Made by a program: the position numbers and the translations under genes. A stretch of DNA of 64,000 nucleotides, taken from Streptomyces peucetius. GTDB taxonomy: Bacteria; Actinomycetota; Actinomycetes; Streptomycetales; Streptomycetaceae. Below the pieces are notes generated by a model. It did no database searches. It had not been told where the DNA came from and saw only the letters and a program-made list of their open reading frames with translations. The stretch lies in the NCBI RefSeq assembly GCF_025854275.1, contig NZ_CP107567.1, forward strand, positions 4,402,001 through 4,466,000, written 5' to 3'. Of this stretch, positions 24,112 to 34,051 are shown piece by piece (the first letter of the stretch is position 1; the number at the start of each line of letters is the position of its first letter).

Positions 24112-24606
24112 TCAGTGCGCGCCGCCCTGCGCCTCGAGGCGCTTGAAGGAGGCCTCGATCTCGGCCTCGGCCTCGGCACGGCCGACCCAGTCGGCGCCCT
24201 CGACGGACTTGCCGGGCTCCAGGTCCTTGTAGACCTCGAAGAAGTGCTGGATCTCGAGGCGGTCGAACTCGGACACGTGGTGGATGTCCCGCAGGTGCTC
24301 CACACGCGGGTCGGACGCGGGCACGCACAGCAGCTTGTCGTCGCCGCCGGCCTCGTCGGTCATGCGGAACATGCCGATGGCGCGGCACTTGATGAGGCAG
24401 CCCGGGAAGGTCGGCTCGTCAAGGATGACCAGCGCGTCCAGCGGGTCGCCGTCCTCGCCGAGGGTGTTCTCGACGAAGCCGTAGTCGGCCGGGTAGCTGG
24501 TCGAGGTGAAGAGTCGACGGTCCAGGCGGATCCGACCGGTCTCATGGTCCACCTCGTACTTGTTCCGCGAACCCTTCGGGATCTCGATGGTGACGTCGAA
24601 CTCCAC
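24112..24606 (-). CDS. ppa: inorganic pyrophosphatase
   Basis: 164 residues from the GTG at 24604-24606. Translation from the upstream ATG is unlikely because that ATG is part of the GGAGGAG ribosome binding site. This is a family I soluble pyrophosphatase that hydrolyses PPi to two phosphates with Mg2+ and pulls biosynthetic reactions forward. Active-site landmarks: [16 protein letters not shown], the [23 protein letters not shown] block with the catalytic Asp cluster, and [16 protein letters not shown]. It is divergent from the PBP4-type carboxypeptidase gene, as elsewhere in Streptomyces. Confidence 0.97.
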   Translation of the reverse strand: MEFDVTIEIPKGSRNKYEVDHETGRIRLDRRLFTSTSYPADYGFVENTLGEDGDPLDALVILDEPTFPGCLIKCRAIGMFRMTDEAGGDDKLLCVPASDPRVEHLRDIHHVSEFDRLEIQHFFEVYKDLEPGKSVEGADWVGRAEAEAEIEASFKRLEAQGGAH

Positions 24607-24709
24607 GGGTGGCTCCTCCATGATCAAACACATAGCAAGACGCTGTACTGGTGATTAAGTGTCCCTCACGCACATGAGTGATCGCGAAAGGGGCTGGTGC
24701 GAGGTGCCG

Positions 24710-26146
24710 ATGGTCAGGACGTGGCAGCTTGCAGCAGGTGCTGCCGTGGTCGGCCTCACCCTCGCCGCCGGGGCGGTGGCCGCGGCGGGGCCTTGGGACT
24801 CGGGTCAGCGTAAGGCCGAGAGGGACCGCGTGGTTGCCCACAGCCCCGCGGGTGGTGCACATCACGAACCGTCCGCCCCGAAGCGGCCCGCCCCCGCGCC
24901 CAGCGCGGTTCCCGTCCTCACGGCCCTGGGCGGCCCGCGGACCGTGACCGCGAAGGAACCGGCCGCACCCGGCGGCCTGCCGGAGATCCTCGGCCCGCTG
25001 CTCGCCGACCCCGGCCTCGGCCCGGCGCCCGCCGCCTGCGTCATCGACCTCACCACCGGCGAGCGGCTGTACGGCGAGCGGGCCGAGACCCCCATGGTCC
25101 CCGCGTCCACCGTCAAGATCGCCACGGCCGCCGCCGCGCTCACCGCGCTCGGGCCCCACCACCGCATCCCCACCACGGTCGTCGCGGTTCCGGGCGCCGG
25201 GAGGATCACGCTCGTCGGCGGCGGTGACGCCACCCTCGACCGCGCACGCCTCGGCGAACTGGCCGAGCGGACCGCACGGGCCCTGCGGGAGAACCGGCCC
25301 GCCGCCGACGACGGCGAACCGGCCGCCGAGGACGTGCAGTCCGCCACGAAGATCCGGCTCCAGTACGACGCCTCCCTCTACCAGGGCCCCGCCCAGCACC
25401 CCGTCGGCCCCAACGGCAACATCGCCCCCGTCAGCGCCCTCATGGTCGGGCAGGGCCGCCTCGACGAGCGCACCACCGGGGCGGCCACCCGCAGCGCCGA
25501 CCCGGCGGGCGAAGCCGCCCGCGTCTTCGGACAGCTGCTCGCCGAACGCGGAGTCCGCACCGGCACGCCCGTCCCCGGCCGGGCCGCCGCGGACGCCGTG
25601 CCCCTCGCCCAGGTGCTCTCCCGGCCCCTGTCGTCGGTCGTCGAGCGGATGCTCACCACCAGCGACAACGACATCGCCGAGGCCCTCGCCCGGCAGACCG
25701 CCCTGGCCACCGGCGAGAAGGCGTCCTTCGCGGGCGCGGAACGCGCCGTCACCCGGCAGCTGAAGCGGCTCCAGCTGCCGCTGACCGGCACCCGGTTCGC
25801 CGACGGCAGCGGCCTGAACCGCCGCGACAGGGTGTCCGCCGCGCTGCTCACCAGCCTCCTGGCCCGCGCCGCCGACGCCGCCCACCCCGAACTGCGGCCG
25901 ATCCTCACCGGACTCCCCGTCGCCGGCTTCAGCGGAACCCTCGAACACCGCTGGTCCGACACCTCCGCCGGCACCGGCCTGGTCCGCGCCAAGACAGGCA
26001 CCCTCACCGGCATCAACGCCCTGGCCGGGACCGTCGTTGCCCCGGGCGGCCGACTCCTCGGCTTCGCGTTCCTGGCCTCCGGAACACCCTCCCCGTACGA
26101 CGCACAGCCCGCCCTCGACCGCCTGGCGGGCGCCCTCGTGTCCTGA
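24710..26146 (+). CDS. dacB: D-alanyl-D-alanine carboxypeptidase/endopeptidase, PBP4 type
   Basis: 478 residues from the ATG at 24710 (in-frame GTG 24704 and ATG 24674 are alternatives). The N-terminal signal/anchor (WQLAAGAAVVGLTLAAGAVA) exports the protein. Serine-peptidase S13 motifs are all present: SxxK in PASTVKIA, SDN-type TTSDNDIAEALA, and KTG in RAKTGTLTGIN. S13 enzymes trim peptidoglycan stem peptides and cleave cross-links. A Pro/Ala-rich linker (40-75) separates the anchor from the catalytic domain. The gene is transcribed away from ppa and ends at a GC hairpin. Confidence 0.94.
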   Translation: MVRTWQLAAGAAVVGLTLAAGAVAAAGPWDSGQRKAERDRVVAHSPAGGAHHEPSAPKRPAPAPSAVPVLTALGGPRTVTAKEPAAPGGLPEILGPLLADPGLGPAPAACVIDLTTGERLYGERAETPMVPASTVKIATAAAALTALGPHHRIPTTVVAVPGAGRITLVGGGDATLDRARLGELAERTARALRENRPAADDGEPAAEDVQSATKIRLQYDASLYQGPAQHPVGPNGNIAPVSALMVGQGRLDERTTGAATRSADPAGEAARVFGQLLAERGVRTGTPVPGRAAADAVPLAQVLSRPLSSVVERMLTTSDNDIAEALARQTALATGEKASFAGAERAVTRQLKRLQLPLTGTRFADGSGLNRRDRVSAALLTSLLARAADAAHPELRPILTGLPVAGFSGTLEHRWSDTSAGTGLVRAKTGTLTGINALAGTVVAPGGRLLGFAFLASGTPSPYDAQPALDRLAGALVS

Positions 26147-26159
26147 GCCGCCCGGTCGG

Positions 26160-26189
26160 GGCCGCCGGCCACCGGGCGGACCGGCGGCC
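26160..26189 (+). terminator. hairpin after dacB
   Basis: GGCCGCCGG (26160-26168) pairs with CCGGCGGCC (26181-26189), with a 12-nt loop, 13 nt after the stop. There is no T-tract. Confidence 0.5.
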
Positions 26190-26234
26190 GGCAACACCTC
26201 TCCGCACCCGCGGTCGAGAACGTACGGTTGACGC

Positions 26235-27389
26235 ATGACGAGCATCGGTGGTGCCGAGATGGTCGACTGGAACCTCGCCGTGGCGACCGCGACCCGCTTC
26301 GTGCGGCCCGGTCCCGAGGTGAGCCGGGACGAGGCGCGCGCGGTCGTCGCAGAACTGCGCCGGCATGCCAAGGCCTCGGAGGAACACGTCCGGGAGTACA
26401 CCCGGATGATTCCGGCAGGCGCGGTGCCACGGGACACGCCCGTCCTCGTCGTGGACCGCGCCGGCTGGGTCAAGGCGAACGTCGCAGGCTTCCGCGAACT
26501 GCTCCGGCCCCTGCTGGACAAGATGCAGGAACGCCGCCCCGGCGGCCCCGGCGGCGCCGTGCTCGGGGCCGTCGGCGGCAAGGTGACCGGCGTCGAGCTG
26601 GGAATGCTGCTGTCCTTCCTGGCGTCCCGAGTCCTGGGCCAGTACGAGACCTTCGCCCCGGCCGCCCGGGACCTGCCCGCCGGCGACCCGGCCGACATCG
26701 ACGGCAACGGCGGCGGACGGCTGCTGCTGGTCGCCCCCAACGTCGTCCACGTCGAACGGGAACTCGAGGTCGATCCGCACGACTTCCGGCTCTGGGTCTG
26801 CCTCCACGAGGAGACCCACCGCACCCAGTTCACCGGCGTGCCGTGGCTGCGCGACCACCTCCAGAGCGAGATCCAGTCGTTCCTCAGCGAGACCGACACG
26901 GACCCGATGACCGTGCTCGAGCGGCTCCGTGAGGCCGCCCAGTCGCTCGCCGGGGCACGTCCGGAGGGCGAACAGGACGAGGGCGGCCACTCGATCGTCG
27001 AGATCGTGCAGACCCCCGCCCAGCGCGAGATCCTCGGCCGGCTGACCGCGGTGATGTCCCTGCTCGAAGGCCACGCCGACTTCGTCATGGACGGCGTAGG
27101 CCCCGCGGTCGTGCCGTCGGTCGCGGAGATCCGGGAGAAGTTCCAGCAGCGCAGGGCGCGGGGGGCCGGCCGGCTCGATCTGGCCCTGCGCAAGCTGCTC
27201 GGCCTCGACGCCAAGCTGCGCCAGTACCGCGACGGCGAGCGCTTCGTACGCGCCGTGGTCGAGGAGGTCGGCATGGACGGCTTCAACCGGGTCTGGACCT
27301 CGCCGAACACGCTCCCCACCAAGGCGGAGATCGCCAAACCGGCGGACTGGGTCGCGAGGGTGCACCGGAAGGGGGAGGGCGCACCGTAG
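26235..27389 (+). CDS. zinc-dependent metalloprotease (DUF2342 family)
   Basis: 384 residues. The zinc motif HEETH lies at 191-195 in LWVCLHEETHRTQFTGVPWL, with the conserved EGHADFVMDGVG block downstream (MSLLEGHADFVMD) as probable third ligand. DUF2342 proteins are also annotated as coenzyme F420 biosynthesis associated, from gene neighbourhood only. The structural family is a zincin. The protein is probably cytoplasmic because no signal peptide is seen. Its position between dacB and tilS is conserved in Streptomyces. The substrate is unknown. Confidence 0.9.
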   Translation: MTSIGGAEMVDWNLAVATATRFVRPGPEVSRDEARAVVAELRRHAKASEEHVREYTRMIPAGAVPRDTPVLVVDRAGWVKANVAGFRELLRPLLDKMQERRPGGPGGAVLGAVGGKVTGVELGMLLSFLASRVLGQYETFAPAARDLPAGDPADIDGNGGGRLLLVAPNVVHVERELEVDPHDFRLWVCLHEETHRTQFTGVPWLRDHLQSEIQSFLSETDTDPMTVLERLREAAQSLAGARPEGEQDEGGHSIVEIVQTPAQREILGRLTAVMSLLEGHADFVMDGVGPAVVPSVAEIREKFQQRRARGAGRLDLALRKLLGLDAKLRQYRDGERFVRAVVEEVGMDGFNRVWTSPNTLPTKAEIAKPADWVARVHRKGEGAP

Positions 27390-27630
27390 AGGAGAACTGC
27401 GAAATGCGGACGTGTGGCGGCAGAAGGAAGCCCCATCAATCACCCGTCCGAGGGACCGTGGGCTGTGGATAGGCGTGCAATGCTCGGGTATTGGCTCGGT
27501 TCTGTCACCATCGACGCACTCTGAGTGACTGCTCTTGGAGTGGCGATCTTCGTCCTCTGGCCGTTCCTGATCGTCCCGACTCGACCGAGACACCCTCCCC
27601 CTCCCGAACCGTTCACGAAGGGCACCGGAC

Positions 27631-28674
27631 ATGGGTCCCCATCCTGCGGTCGCGGCGATACGCCTGGCGGTCCGCCGCGTACTCCACGACGTACTCACCG
27701 ATCACACGGAACAGGCAGCCCGCTTCGCGCACTCCGCCCCGGGCCCGGCTCCCGCGGGCGAACCGCCGCTCGTCCTCGTGGCGTGCTCCGGCGGAGCCGA
27801 CTCCATGGCGCTCGCCTCCGCTCTCGCCTTCGAGGCCCGCAAACTGTCCGTCCGCGCCGGCGGCATCACCGTCGACCACGGCCTGCAGGACGGCTCCGCC
27901 GGGCGCGCCGACGAGGTCGCCGCACGCCTCACCGCCCTCGGACTGGACCCCGTCGAGACCGTGGCCGTCCAGGTCGGCCGCGAAGGCGGCCCCGAGGCCG
28001 CGGCCCGCGACGCCCGGTACGCGGCACTCGACGAGGCCGCGGAGCGCCACGGCGCAGCCGCCGTGCTGCTCGGACACACCCGCGACGACCAGGCGGAGAC
28101 CGTCCTCCTCGGACTCGCCCGCGGCTCCGGCATCCGCTCGCTGTCCGGGATGGCCGCCGTCTCGGGGCCCGCAGGCCGCTACCGCCGCCCCTTCCTGCAG
28201 ATCGACCGGCAGACCGCCCGCAAGGCCTGCATGGTCCAGGCGCTGCCCGTCTGGGACGACCCGCACAACGCCGACCCCGCGTACACCCGCTCCCGCCTGC
28301 GCCACGAAGGCCTCCCCGCCCTGGAGAAGGCGCTCGGCAAAGGCGTCGTCGAAGCCCTCGCCCGCACCGCCCAGCTCTCCCGCGACGACGCCGACGCCCT
28401 CGACAGCTGGGCCGCCGACGCGGACGCCTCCGTACGCGACGAGAGCGGCATGCTGGACTGCGCCAAGCTCTACGTTTTGCCCCCCGCCGTCCGGCGCAGG
28501 GTCCTGCGCCGCGCCGTGATCAGGGCCGGTGCGCCCGCCGGGTCGCTCTTCGCCCGGCACGTCGAAGAGGTCGACCGGCTCATCACCGGATGGCGCGGTC
28601 AGGGGGCCATCAACCTGCCCGGCCGGGTCCAGGCACGACGCCAGGGTGGCAGACTGGTCATTCGGCAAGGCTGA
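27631..28674 (+). CDS. tilS: tRNA(Ile)-lysidine synthase
   Basis: 347 residues. It ligates lysine to C34 of the CAU-anticodon tRNA-Ile using ATP, so that the tRNA reads AUA. The PP-loop SGGADSM lies at 53-59 in [20 protein letters not shown]. The conserved [20 protein letters not shown] and [19 protein letters not shown] are family landmarks. It is an actinobacterial short form lacking the full C-terminal domain of E. coli TilS. hpt follows after 23 nt, so the two are probably one transcript, as in many Gram-positives. Confidence 0.95.
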   Translation: MGPHPAVAAIRLAVRRVLHDVLTDHTEQAARFAHSAPGPAPAGEPPLVLVACSGGADSMALASALAFEARKLSVRAGGITVDHGLQDGSAGRADEVAARLTALGLDPVETVAVQVGREGGPEAAARDARYAALDEAAERHGAAAVLLGHTRDDQAETVLLGLARGSGIRSLSGMAAVSGPAGRYRRPFLQIDRQTARKACMVQALPVWDDPHNADPAYTRSRLRHEGLPALEKALGKGVVEALARTAQLSRDDADALDSWAADADASVRDESGMLDCAKLYVLPPAVRRRVLRRAVIRAGAPAGSLFARHVEEVDRLITGWRGQGAINLPGRVQARRQGGRLVIRQG

Positions 28675-28697
28675 ACCGCCGAGAGAAAGCGACGCGG

Positions 28698-29252
28698 GTG
28701 AACGAGAAGGACATGGGCACCGACCTTCAGTCGGTGCTCATCACCAAGGAAGAGATCGACGCGAAGCTCATCGAGCTGGCCGCGAAGATCGACGCAGAGT
28801 ACGCGGGCAAGGACCTGCTCATCGTCGGAGTCCTCAAGGGCGCGGTGATGGTGATGGCGGACCTGGCGCGCGCGCTGTCCTCTCCCGTCACGATGGACTG
28901 GATGGCCGTGTCCTCGTACGGCGCGGGCACCCAGTCGTCAGGTGTGGTGCGCATCCTCAAGGACCTGGACACCGACATCAAGGGCAAGCACGTCCTGATC
29001 GTCGAGGACATCATCGACTCGGGACTCACCCTGTCGTGGCTCCTGTCCAACCTGGGCTCCCGCGAGCCGGCCTCACTCGAGGTCTGCACGCTGCTGCGGA
29101 AGCCCGACGCGGCCAAGGTCGCGATCGACGTGAAGTGGATCGGCTTCGACATCCCGAACGAGTTCGTCGTCGGCTACGGCCTCGACTACGCGGAGAAGTA
29201 CCGGAACCTTCCGTTCGTGGGCACACTGGCCCCACACGTCTACGGAGGCTGA
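28698..29252 (+). CDS. hpt: hypoxanthine phosphoribosyltransferase
   Basis: 184 residues from the GTG at 28698 (an ATG at 28713 is the alternative). It salvages hypoxanthine/guanine with PRPP to IMP/GMP. The PRPP-binding loop is [17 protein letters not shown], preceded by [19 protein letters not shown] and the flexible-loop [15 protein letters not shown]. The C-terminal [20 protein letters not shown] is typical. It lies between tilS and ftsH, a conserved arrangement in Gram-positive bacteria. The 162-nt gap before ftsH suggests a separate ftsH promoter. Confidence 0.97.
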   Translation: MNEKDMGTDLQSVLITKEEIDAKLIELAAKIDAEYAGKDLLIVGVLKGAVMVMADLARALSSPVTMDWMAVSSYGAGTQSSGVVRILKDLDTDIKGKHVLIVEDIIDSGLTLSWLLSNLGSREPASLEVCTLLRKPDAAKVAIDVKWIGFDIPNEFVVGYGLDYAEKYRNLPFVGTLAPHVYGG

Positions 29253-29414
29253 AGCACCGGCCCGCCGGGGAACCAAGCCCGCCTTTCCGCCGTTGGAGCA
29301 AGGGAAGGCGGTCGCCGGTGGCCATGCTGAGGTACCGTCCGAAGAACAGTTGTCTTTTCTCACAGCAGCATTTACCTACGGGCAGGAGGGACGGGGCGAC
29401 ACCGCCCCGTATGG

Positions 29415-31448
29415 ATGGACGTGAAGCGATACTTCCGTGGGCCGGTCATGTGGATCGTGCTGGCCGTCCTCGCCGTGGTCGTGCTGATGCAGGTTGTCGG
29501 CTCGTCCGGCGGCTACAAGACGGTTGACACCGGCGAGGTCGTCCAGGCGATCGAAAAAGACCAGGTCAAGCAGGCAAAACTGACCACTGGTGACGAGCAG
29601 ATCATCAAGATCGAGCTCAAGGAGGGCCAGAAGGTCGACAACAGCAGCAAGGTCCAGGCCAGCTACATCGGCACCCAGGGTGCCGACCTGGCCGACACGC
29701 TGCAGGACAAGTTCGAGGCCGGTGCGATCGAGGACGGCTACACGGTCTCGCCGTCGAAGCAGAGCCCGTTCGTCTCGGTTCTGCTCTCCCTGTTGCCCTT
29801 CGTACTGATCGTCGTGGTCTTCCTCTTCCTGATGAACCAGATGCAGGGCGGCGGCTCCCGTGTCATGAACTTCGGGAAGTCCAAGGCCAAGCTGATCACC
29901 AAGGACACCCCGAAGACGACGTTCTCGGACGTGGCGGGGTCCGACGAGGCCGTCGAGGAGCTCCACGAGATCAAGGAGTTCCTCCAGGAGCCGGCCAAGT
30001 TCCAGGCCGTCGGCGCCAAGATCCCGAAGGGCGTGCTGCTCTACGGCCCGCCCGGTACGGGCAAGACGCTGCTCGCCCGCGCCGTCGCCGGCGAGGCGGG
30101 CGTGCCGTTCTACTCGATCTCCGGTTCCGACTTCGTCGAGATGTTCGTCGGTGTCGGTGCCTCCCGGGTCCGTGACCTCTTCGAGCAGGCCAAGGCGAAT
30201 GCCCCGGCGATCGTCTTCGTCGACGAGATCGACGCCGTCGGCCGGCACCGTGGTGCGGGTCTGGGCGGTGGCCACGACGAGCGCGAGCAGACGCTGAACC
30301 AGCTGCTCGTCGAGATGGACGGCTTCGACGTGAAGGGCGGCGTCATCCTGATCGCCGCCACCAACCGGCCCGACATCCTCGACCCGGCGCTGCTGCGCCC
30401 CGGCCGCTTCGACCGGCAGATCGCCGTCGACCGCCCGGACATGCAGGGCCGTCTGGAGATCCTCAAGGTCCACCAGAAGGGCAAGCCGGTCGCCCCGGAC
30501 GTCGACCTGGGTGCCGTCGCCCGGCGCACCCCCGGCTTCACCGGCGCCGACCTGTCGAACGTGCTGAACGAGGCCGCGCTCCTCACCGCGCGCAGCGACC
30601 GGAAGCTGATCGACAACCACTCCCTGGACGAGGCGATCGACCGCGTCGTGGCCGGCCCGCAGAAGCGGACCCGGATCATGTCCGACAAGGAAAAGAAGAT
30701 CACCGCGTACCACGAGGGCGGTCACGCCCTGGTCGCGGCGGCTTCACCCAACTCCGACCCGGTCCACAAGATCACCATCCTGTCCCGCGGCCGGGCCCTC
30801 GGCTACACGATGGTGCTCCCGGACGAGGACAAGTACTCGACCACGCGCAACGAAATGCTCGACCAGCTCGCGTACATGCTGGGCGGGCGCGCGGCCGAGG
30901 AACTGGTCTTCCACGACCCGACCACGGGCGCGGCGAACGACATCGAGAAGGCCACCGCCACGGCACGCGCGATGGTCACCCAGTACGGCATGACCGAGCG
31001 GCTGGGCGCGATCAAGTTCGGCGGTGACAACACCGAGCCGTTCCTGGGCCGCGAGATGTCGCACCCGCGCGACTACTCGGAAGAGGTCGCGGCGCTGGTC
31101 GACGAGGAGGTCAAGAAGCTCATCGAGACCGCGCACAACGAGGCGTGGGAGATCCTCGTCGAGAACCGCGACGTCCTCGACAACCTGGTCCTCCAGCTTC
31201 TGGAGAAGGAGACCCTCGGCAAGGAGGAGATCGCCGAGATCTTCGCGCCGATCGTGAAGCGCCCGGCCCGCCCGGCGTGGACCGGCTCCTCGCGGCGTAC
31301 GCCCTCCACGCGTCCGCCGGTGCTCTCGCCCAAGGAGCTGGCCCTGACCAACGGCGCCGCCAACGGTGCGGCCTCGACGGCGGCTGCGGTGACCGATGTC
31401 ACCAAGGCCCCCGCGGAGCCGGTCCCCGAGGAGCGTCCGGAAGCCTGA
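29415..31448 (+). CDS. ftsH: ATP-dependent zinc metalloprotease FtsH
   Basis: 677 residues from the ATG at 29415, the second of two overlapping ATGs and the one in frame. N-terminal membrane helix 10-28, extracytoplasmic region, second helix 121-141, then an AAA+ domain: Walker A GPPGTGKT (211-218), Walker B IVFVDEID (266-273), second region of homology around [19 protein letters not shown]. The zinc protease motif is HEGGH (433-437). The complex degrades membrane and regulatory proteins. The C-terminal about 70 residues are Ala/Pro/Thr-rich and variable. A GC hairpin with a short T-run follows. Confidence 0.97.
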   Translation: MDVKRYFRGPVMWIVLAVLAVVVLMQVVGSSGGYKTVDTGEVVQAIEKDQVKQAKLTTGDEQIIKIELKEGQKVDNSSKVQASYIGTQGADLADTLQDKFEAGAIEDGYTVSPSKQSPFVSVLLSLLPFVLIVVVFLFLMNQMQGGGSRVMNFGKSKAKLITKDTPKTTFSDVAGSDEAVEELHEIKEFLQEPAKFQAVGAKIPKGVLLYGPPGTGKTLLARAVAGEAGVPFYSISGSDFVEMFVGVGASRVRDLFEQAKANAPAIVFVDEIDAVGRHRGAGLGGGHDEREQTLNQLLVEMDGFDVKGGVILIAATNRPDILDPALLRPGRFDRQIAVDRPDMQGRLEILKVHQKGKPVAPDVDLGAVARRTPGFTGADLSNVLNEAALLTARSDRKLIDNHSLDEAIDRVVAGPQKRTRIMSDKEKKITAYHEGGHALVAAASPNSDPVHKITILSRGRALGYTMVLPDEDKYSTTRNEMLDQLAYMLGGRAAEELVFHDPTTGAANDIEKATATARAMVTQYGMTERLGAIKFGGDNTEPFLGREMSHPRDYSEEVAALVDEEVKKLIETAHNEAWEILVENRDVLDNLVLQLLEKETLGKEEIAEIFAPIVKRPARPAWTGSSRRTPSTRPPVLSPKELALTNGAANGAASTAAAVTDVTKAPAEPVPEERPEA

Positions 31449-31488
31449 CCAGGCAATATGCCGCAGCGGGGTGTCCCGCCCCGGAATG

Positions 31489-31532
31489 AACGCCGCGTCT
31501 CCCAGGTTCTAGCCTGGGAGATGCGGCGTTTT
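31489..31532 (+). terminator. hairpin with T-run between ftsH and folE
   Basis: An 18-bp stem (31489-31506 with 31513-31530) containing one G-U pair, a 6-nt loop, then TTTT starting at the stem end. It lies 40 nt after the ftsH stop and 37 nt before folE, so it can terminate ftsH or attenuate read-through into folE. Confidence 0.8.
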
Positions 31533-31568
31533 CGCGCCACGTCGGAGCAGAGGAACGAGGCAGCAAAG

Positions 31569-32174
31569 ATGACCGACCCGGTGACGCTGGACAGCGAAGG
31601 CTTCATCGCCGAGTTCGATGAGAAGCGGGCGGAGAACGCCGTCCGTGAGCTGCTCATCGCGGTCGGCGAGGACCCGGACCGCGAAGGACTGCGCGAGACG
31701 CCGGCGCGGGTGGCGCGGGCGTACAGGGAGCTTCTCGCCGGGATGCGACAAGAGCCCGAGGAGGTCCTGACGACAACGTTCGACCTCGGGCACGATGAGA
31801 TGGTGCTGGTCAAGGACATCGAACTGGTCAGCTTTTGCGAGCATCACCTGCTCCCGTTCCACGGCGTGGCACATGTGGGGTACATCCCGGCGGAGTCCGG
31901 AAAGATCACTGGCCTGTCGAAGTTGGCGCGCCTCGTGGATGTCTACGCCCGTCGGCCGCAGGTCCAGGAAAGACTGACCACGCAGATTGCCGACTCGCTC
32001 ATGAAGATCCTGGAGGCCCGCGGGGCGATCGTTGTCATCGAGGCGGAGCACATGTGCATGTCGGTGCGGGGCATCCGCAAGCCGGGTGCCAAGACCACCA
32101 CGTCGGCGGTCCGAGGACAGCTGCGGGACGCCACCACGCGCGCAGAGGCGATGAGCCTGATAGTGGCGCGATAG
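31569..32174 (+). CDS. folE: GTP cyclohydrolase I
   Basis: 201 residues from the ATG at 31569. It converts GTP to 7,8-dihydroneopterin triphosphate, the first folate step. The zinc site is in [12 protein letters not shown] (Cys90, His93) with the third ligand in [11 protein letters not shown]. The [20 protein letters not shown] block lines the active site. Downstream folate genes lie on the opposite strand and converge on folE. A longer frame upstream crosses the ftsH terminator and is not used. Confidence 0.97.
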   Translation: MTDPVTLDSEGFIAEFDEKRAENAVRELLIAVGEDPDREGLRETPARVARAYRELLAGMRQEPEEVLTTTFDLGHDEMVLVKDIELVSFCEHHLLPFHGVAHVGYIPAESGKITGLSKLARLVDVYARRPQVQERLTTQIADSLMKILEARGAIVVIEAEHMCMSVRGIRKPGAKTTTSAVRGQLRDATTRAEAMSLIVAR

Positions 32175-32307
32175 CCGGAACTGTCCGTGGTCGTCGATAC
32201 GCTGAGGGTTGTGGACCCTTGACGGCACGCGGACGGCGGAGAGGGCCGCTGGACCCACATCCGAGCCTTCTCGTCAACGGTCACCTGGCGCGGGCGCCCT
32301 GGTGAGC

Positions 32308-32340
32308 GCACGGCCCGGACTCAGAGTGCCCGGGCCGTGC
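32308..32340. terminator. hairpin between folE and the DUF3180 gene
   Basis: GCACGGCCCGG (32308-32318) pairs with CCGGGCCGTGC (32330-32340). It overlaps the last codons of the DUF3180 gene (stop at 32321-32323) and faces folE. Confidence 0.6.
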
Positions 32341-32812
32341 CGCCGCCGTTCTCGTCGTCGCCGTCCTCGGGGAGCTTGCAGACCCGCTCGAGGAAGATCG
32401 CCGCCGCGATGACCGCGATGCCGGCCACCACCGCGAACCCGGCGTAGATCGCCTGGTCGCGGCGGGCGGGGACGTCGAGCGAGCCCAGCAGGAACACCCC
32501 CGTACCGCCGTACATGCCGCTCACCAGCGCCGCCACCAGCGCGCTGGCCTGGCCGAAGACCACCGCACGCGCGGCCATCAGCGGCTCGACGCCCTTGGCG
32601 CCCGGGCGGCGCTCGCGCTGGGCGCGCAGGCGGGCCCGGATCGAGAGCGCGGTCGCGGCGAGAACGGCCGCGATGGCCGCCAGCACGATCGGCGCGGCCA
32701 GCGGCACGCTCGGCAGCGTGCCCAGTGAGTCCCACAGGCGGGCGCCGCCCCAGGACAGCACCCCTGCCGCGGCGAAGAGACCGGCCAGCACACCGAGCCG
32801 TAGTTGCTTCAC
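32321..32812 (-). CDS. DUF3180 membrane protein
   Basis: 163 residues from a GTG at 32810-32812 (VKQLRLGVLAGLFAAAGVLS). A start at 32863 would add 17 hydrophilic residues. There are four predicted membrane helices (about 5-25, 36-58, 80-104, 116-138) and an acidic, Gly-rich tail. DUF3180 is an actinobacterial family of unknown function that recurrently follows folK. It is the last gene of the minus-strand folate operon. The conserved linkage suggests a role tied to folate or pterin, but nothing in the sequence shows a reaction. Confidence 0.87.
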   Translation of the reverse strand: MKQLRLGVLAGLFAAAGVLSWGGARLWDSLGTLPSVPLAAPIVLAAIAAVLAATALSIRARLRAQRERRPGAKGVEPLMAARAVVFGQASALVAALVSGMYGGTGVFLLGSLDVPARRDQAIYAGFAVVAGIAVIAAAIFLERVCKLPEDGDDENGGGTARAL

Positions 32813-32903
32813 CGAGTAAGCCGCCCTTCGCCTGTCACTCTCGCCTGTCGTTCCCGGCGTCACGACCGCCGTGCGCGACCGTCGTCCGGTACGAGCCTAA
32901 CGA

Positions 32904-33503
32904 CTACTCGGGCAGGCGCAGTTCCAGGTCACCACGCGGCTGGACACCGGCGACGCCCACACCGGCCAGCAGCTCGGCCACCGCGCCGCGGCCCGGCAGC
33001 TGCGCCTCGGGCTGCACGTCGTGCCACGGGGCGAGGACGAACGCGCGCTGGTGCGCGCGGGGGTGCGGCAGCGTGAGCTCGGGGTCGTCCGACACCACGT
33101 CCGCGTACGCGACGATGTCGACGTCGATGGTGCGCGGACCCCAGCGTTCCTCGCGGACGCGTTCGAAGGCTTCCTCGATGGCCTGGCCGCGCTCGAGGAG
33201 GGAGGACGGCGGAAGCGTCGTCCTGATCACGACCACCGCGTTGAAGTACGACGGCTGGCTGCCGGGGTCGACACCCCATGGCTCCGTCTCGTAGACGGGG
33301 GAGACGGCCTTCACCCGCAGACCGGGGGTGTCCTCGAGCGCGTCGATGGCGCCCTGCAGGGTCTCCAGCCGGTTGCCGAGGTTGGAGCCGAGGGAGATCA
33401 CGGCGTCCTTGGGGTTGGACAGAGTGACGTCGGCGGCATCGACCTGCTCCGTGACGGAGGACGGCACCGGCTGCACGGTCGGGTCGCTTGCTGCCTGGTT
33501 CAT
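32904..33503 (-). CDS. folK: 2-amino-4-hydroxy-6-hydroxymethyldihydropteridine diphosphokinase
   Basis: 199 residues from the ATG at 33501-33503, overlapping the folB stop (ATGA). It transfers pyrophosphate from ATP to 6-hydroxymethyl-dihydropterin. Motifs: AVISLGSNLGNRLETLQGAI, SPVYETEPWGVDPGSQPSYF, and the HPPK signature RWGPRTIDVDIVAY with catalytic Asp residues, then LPHPRAHQRAFVLAPW. An N-terminal extension of about 30 residues precedes the catalytic domain. Coupled translation with folB fits consecutive steps. Confidence 0.96.
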   Translation of the reverse strand: MNQAASDPTVQPVPSSVTEQVDAADVTLSNPKDAVISLGSNLGNRLETLQGAIDALEDTPGLRVKAVSPVYETEPWGVDPGSQPSYFNAVVVIRTTLPPSSLLERGQAIEEAFERVREERWGPRTIDVDIVAYADVVSDDPELTLPHPRAHQRAFVLAPWHDVQPEAQLPGRGAVAELLAGVGVAGVQPRGDLELRLPE

Positions 33504-33859
33504 ACTCGGCTCCGGGTGATCGTGATGGTGACGTCGTCGAAGGGCACCGTGATCGGGGCGTCCGGCTTGTGCACCACCACCTCGACCTCCTCGACGGTGT
33601 CGTGTTTGAGGCACACCTGGGCGATCCGCTCCGCCAGCGTCTCGATCAGGTCGACCGGTTCGCCCTCGACGACGGCGACGACCTCCTCCGCCACCACGCC
33701 GTAGTGGACGGTCTTCGACAGGTCGTCGTCGGCCGCCGCGGGGCGGGTGTCCAGGCCGAGCACCAGATCGACGATGAAGGTCTGGCCCTCGTCTCGCTCC
33801 TTGGGGAAGACGCCGTGGTGCCCGCGAGCCTTGAGGCCGCGCAGCGCGACACGATCCAC
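33500..33859 (-). CDS. folB: dihydroneopterin aldolase
   Basis: 119 residues from the GTG at 33857-33859 (AGGAG 8 nt upstream). It converts dihydroneopterin to 6-hydroxymethyl-dihydropterin plus glycolaldehyde. Family motifs: VALRGLKARGHHGVFPKERD with the active-site Tyr position occupied by His, VHYGVVAEEVVAVVEG, and the catalytic Lys in VVVHKPDAPI. The His in GHHGVF instead of GYHGVF matches the usual actinobacterial form. The 33-residue longer frame to 33952 has no ribosome binding site. It overlaps folK by 4 nt. Confidence 0.95.
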   Translation of the reverse strand: MDRVALRGLKARGHHGVFPKERDEGQTFIVDLVLGLDTRPAAADDDLSKTVHYGVVAEEVVAVVEGEPVDLIETLAERIAQVCLKHDTVEEVEVVVHKPDAPITVPFDDVTITITRSRV

Positions 33860-34051
33860 GCGAATCACTCCTGCTTCTGTAGGTCCTCGGGCACGTGGCC
33901 ACATGCGGATGGCGTGGTGCCCGCGTTCGAATCTACCTGCGCGCACCGACATGACGTGCCCACGGGGGCCGAGGGCGGCTCACGTGGGACTGGTAGCCGC
34001 GTATACCCAGGGAGAGGCGGCGGCGAACCCCTCTGCTGGGCCCTTACCCAC

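Noticed and set aside
24041..24633. ATG starts for ppa (24633 or the ATG in GGAGGAG) and for the ThrE gene (24040)
   Set aside because: The ppa ATGs lie on or before the ribosome binding site of the GTG at 24606. The ThrE ATG is 14 nt from the ppa terminator, leaving no promoter space. These remain alternatives.
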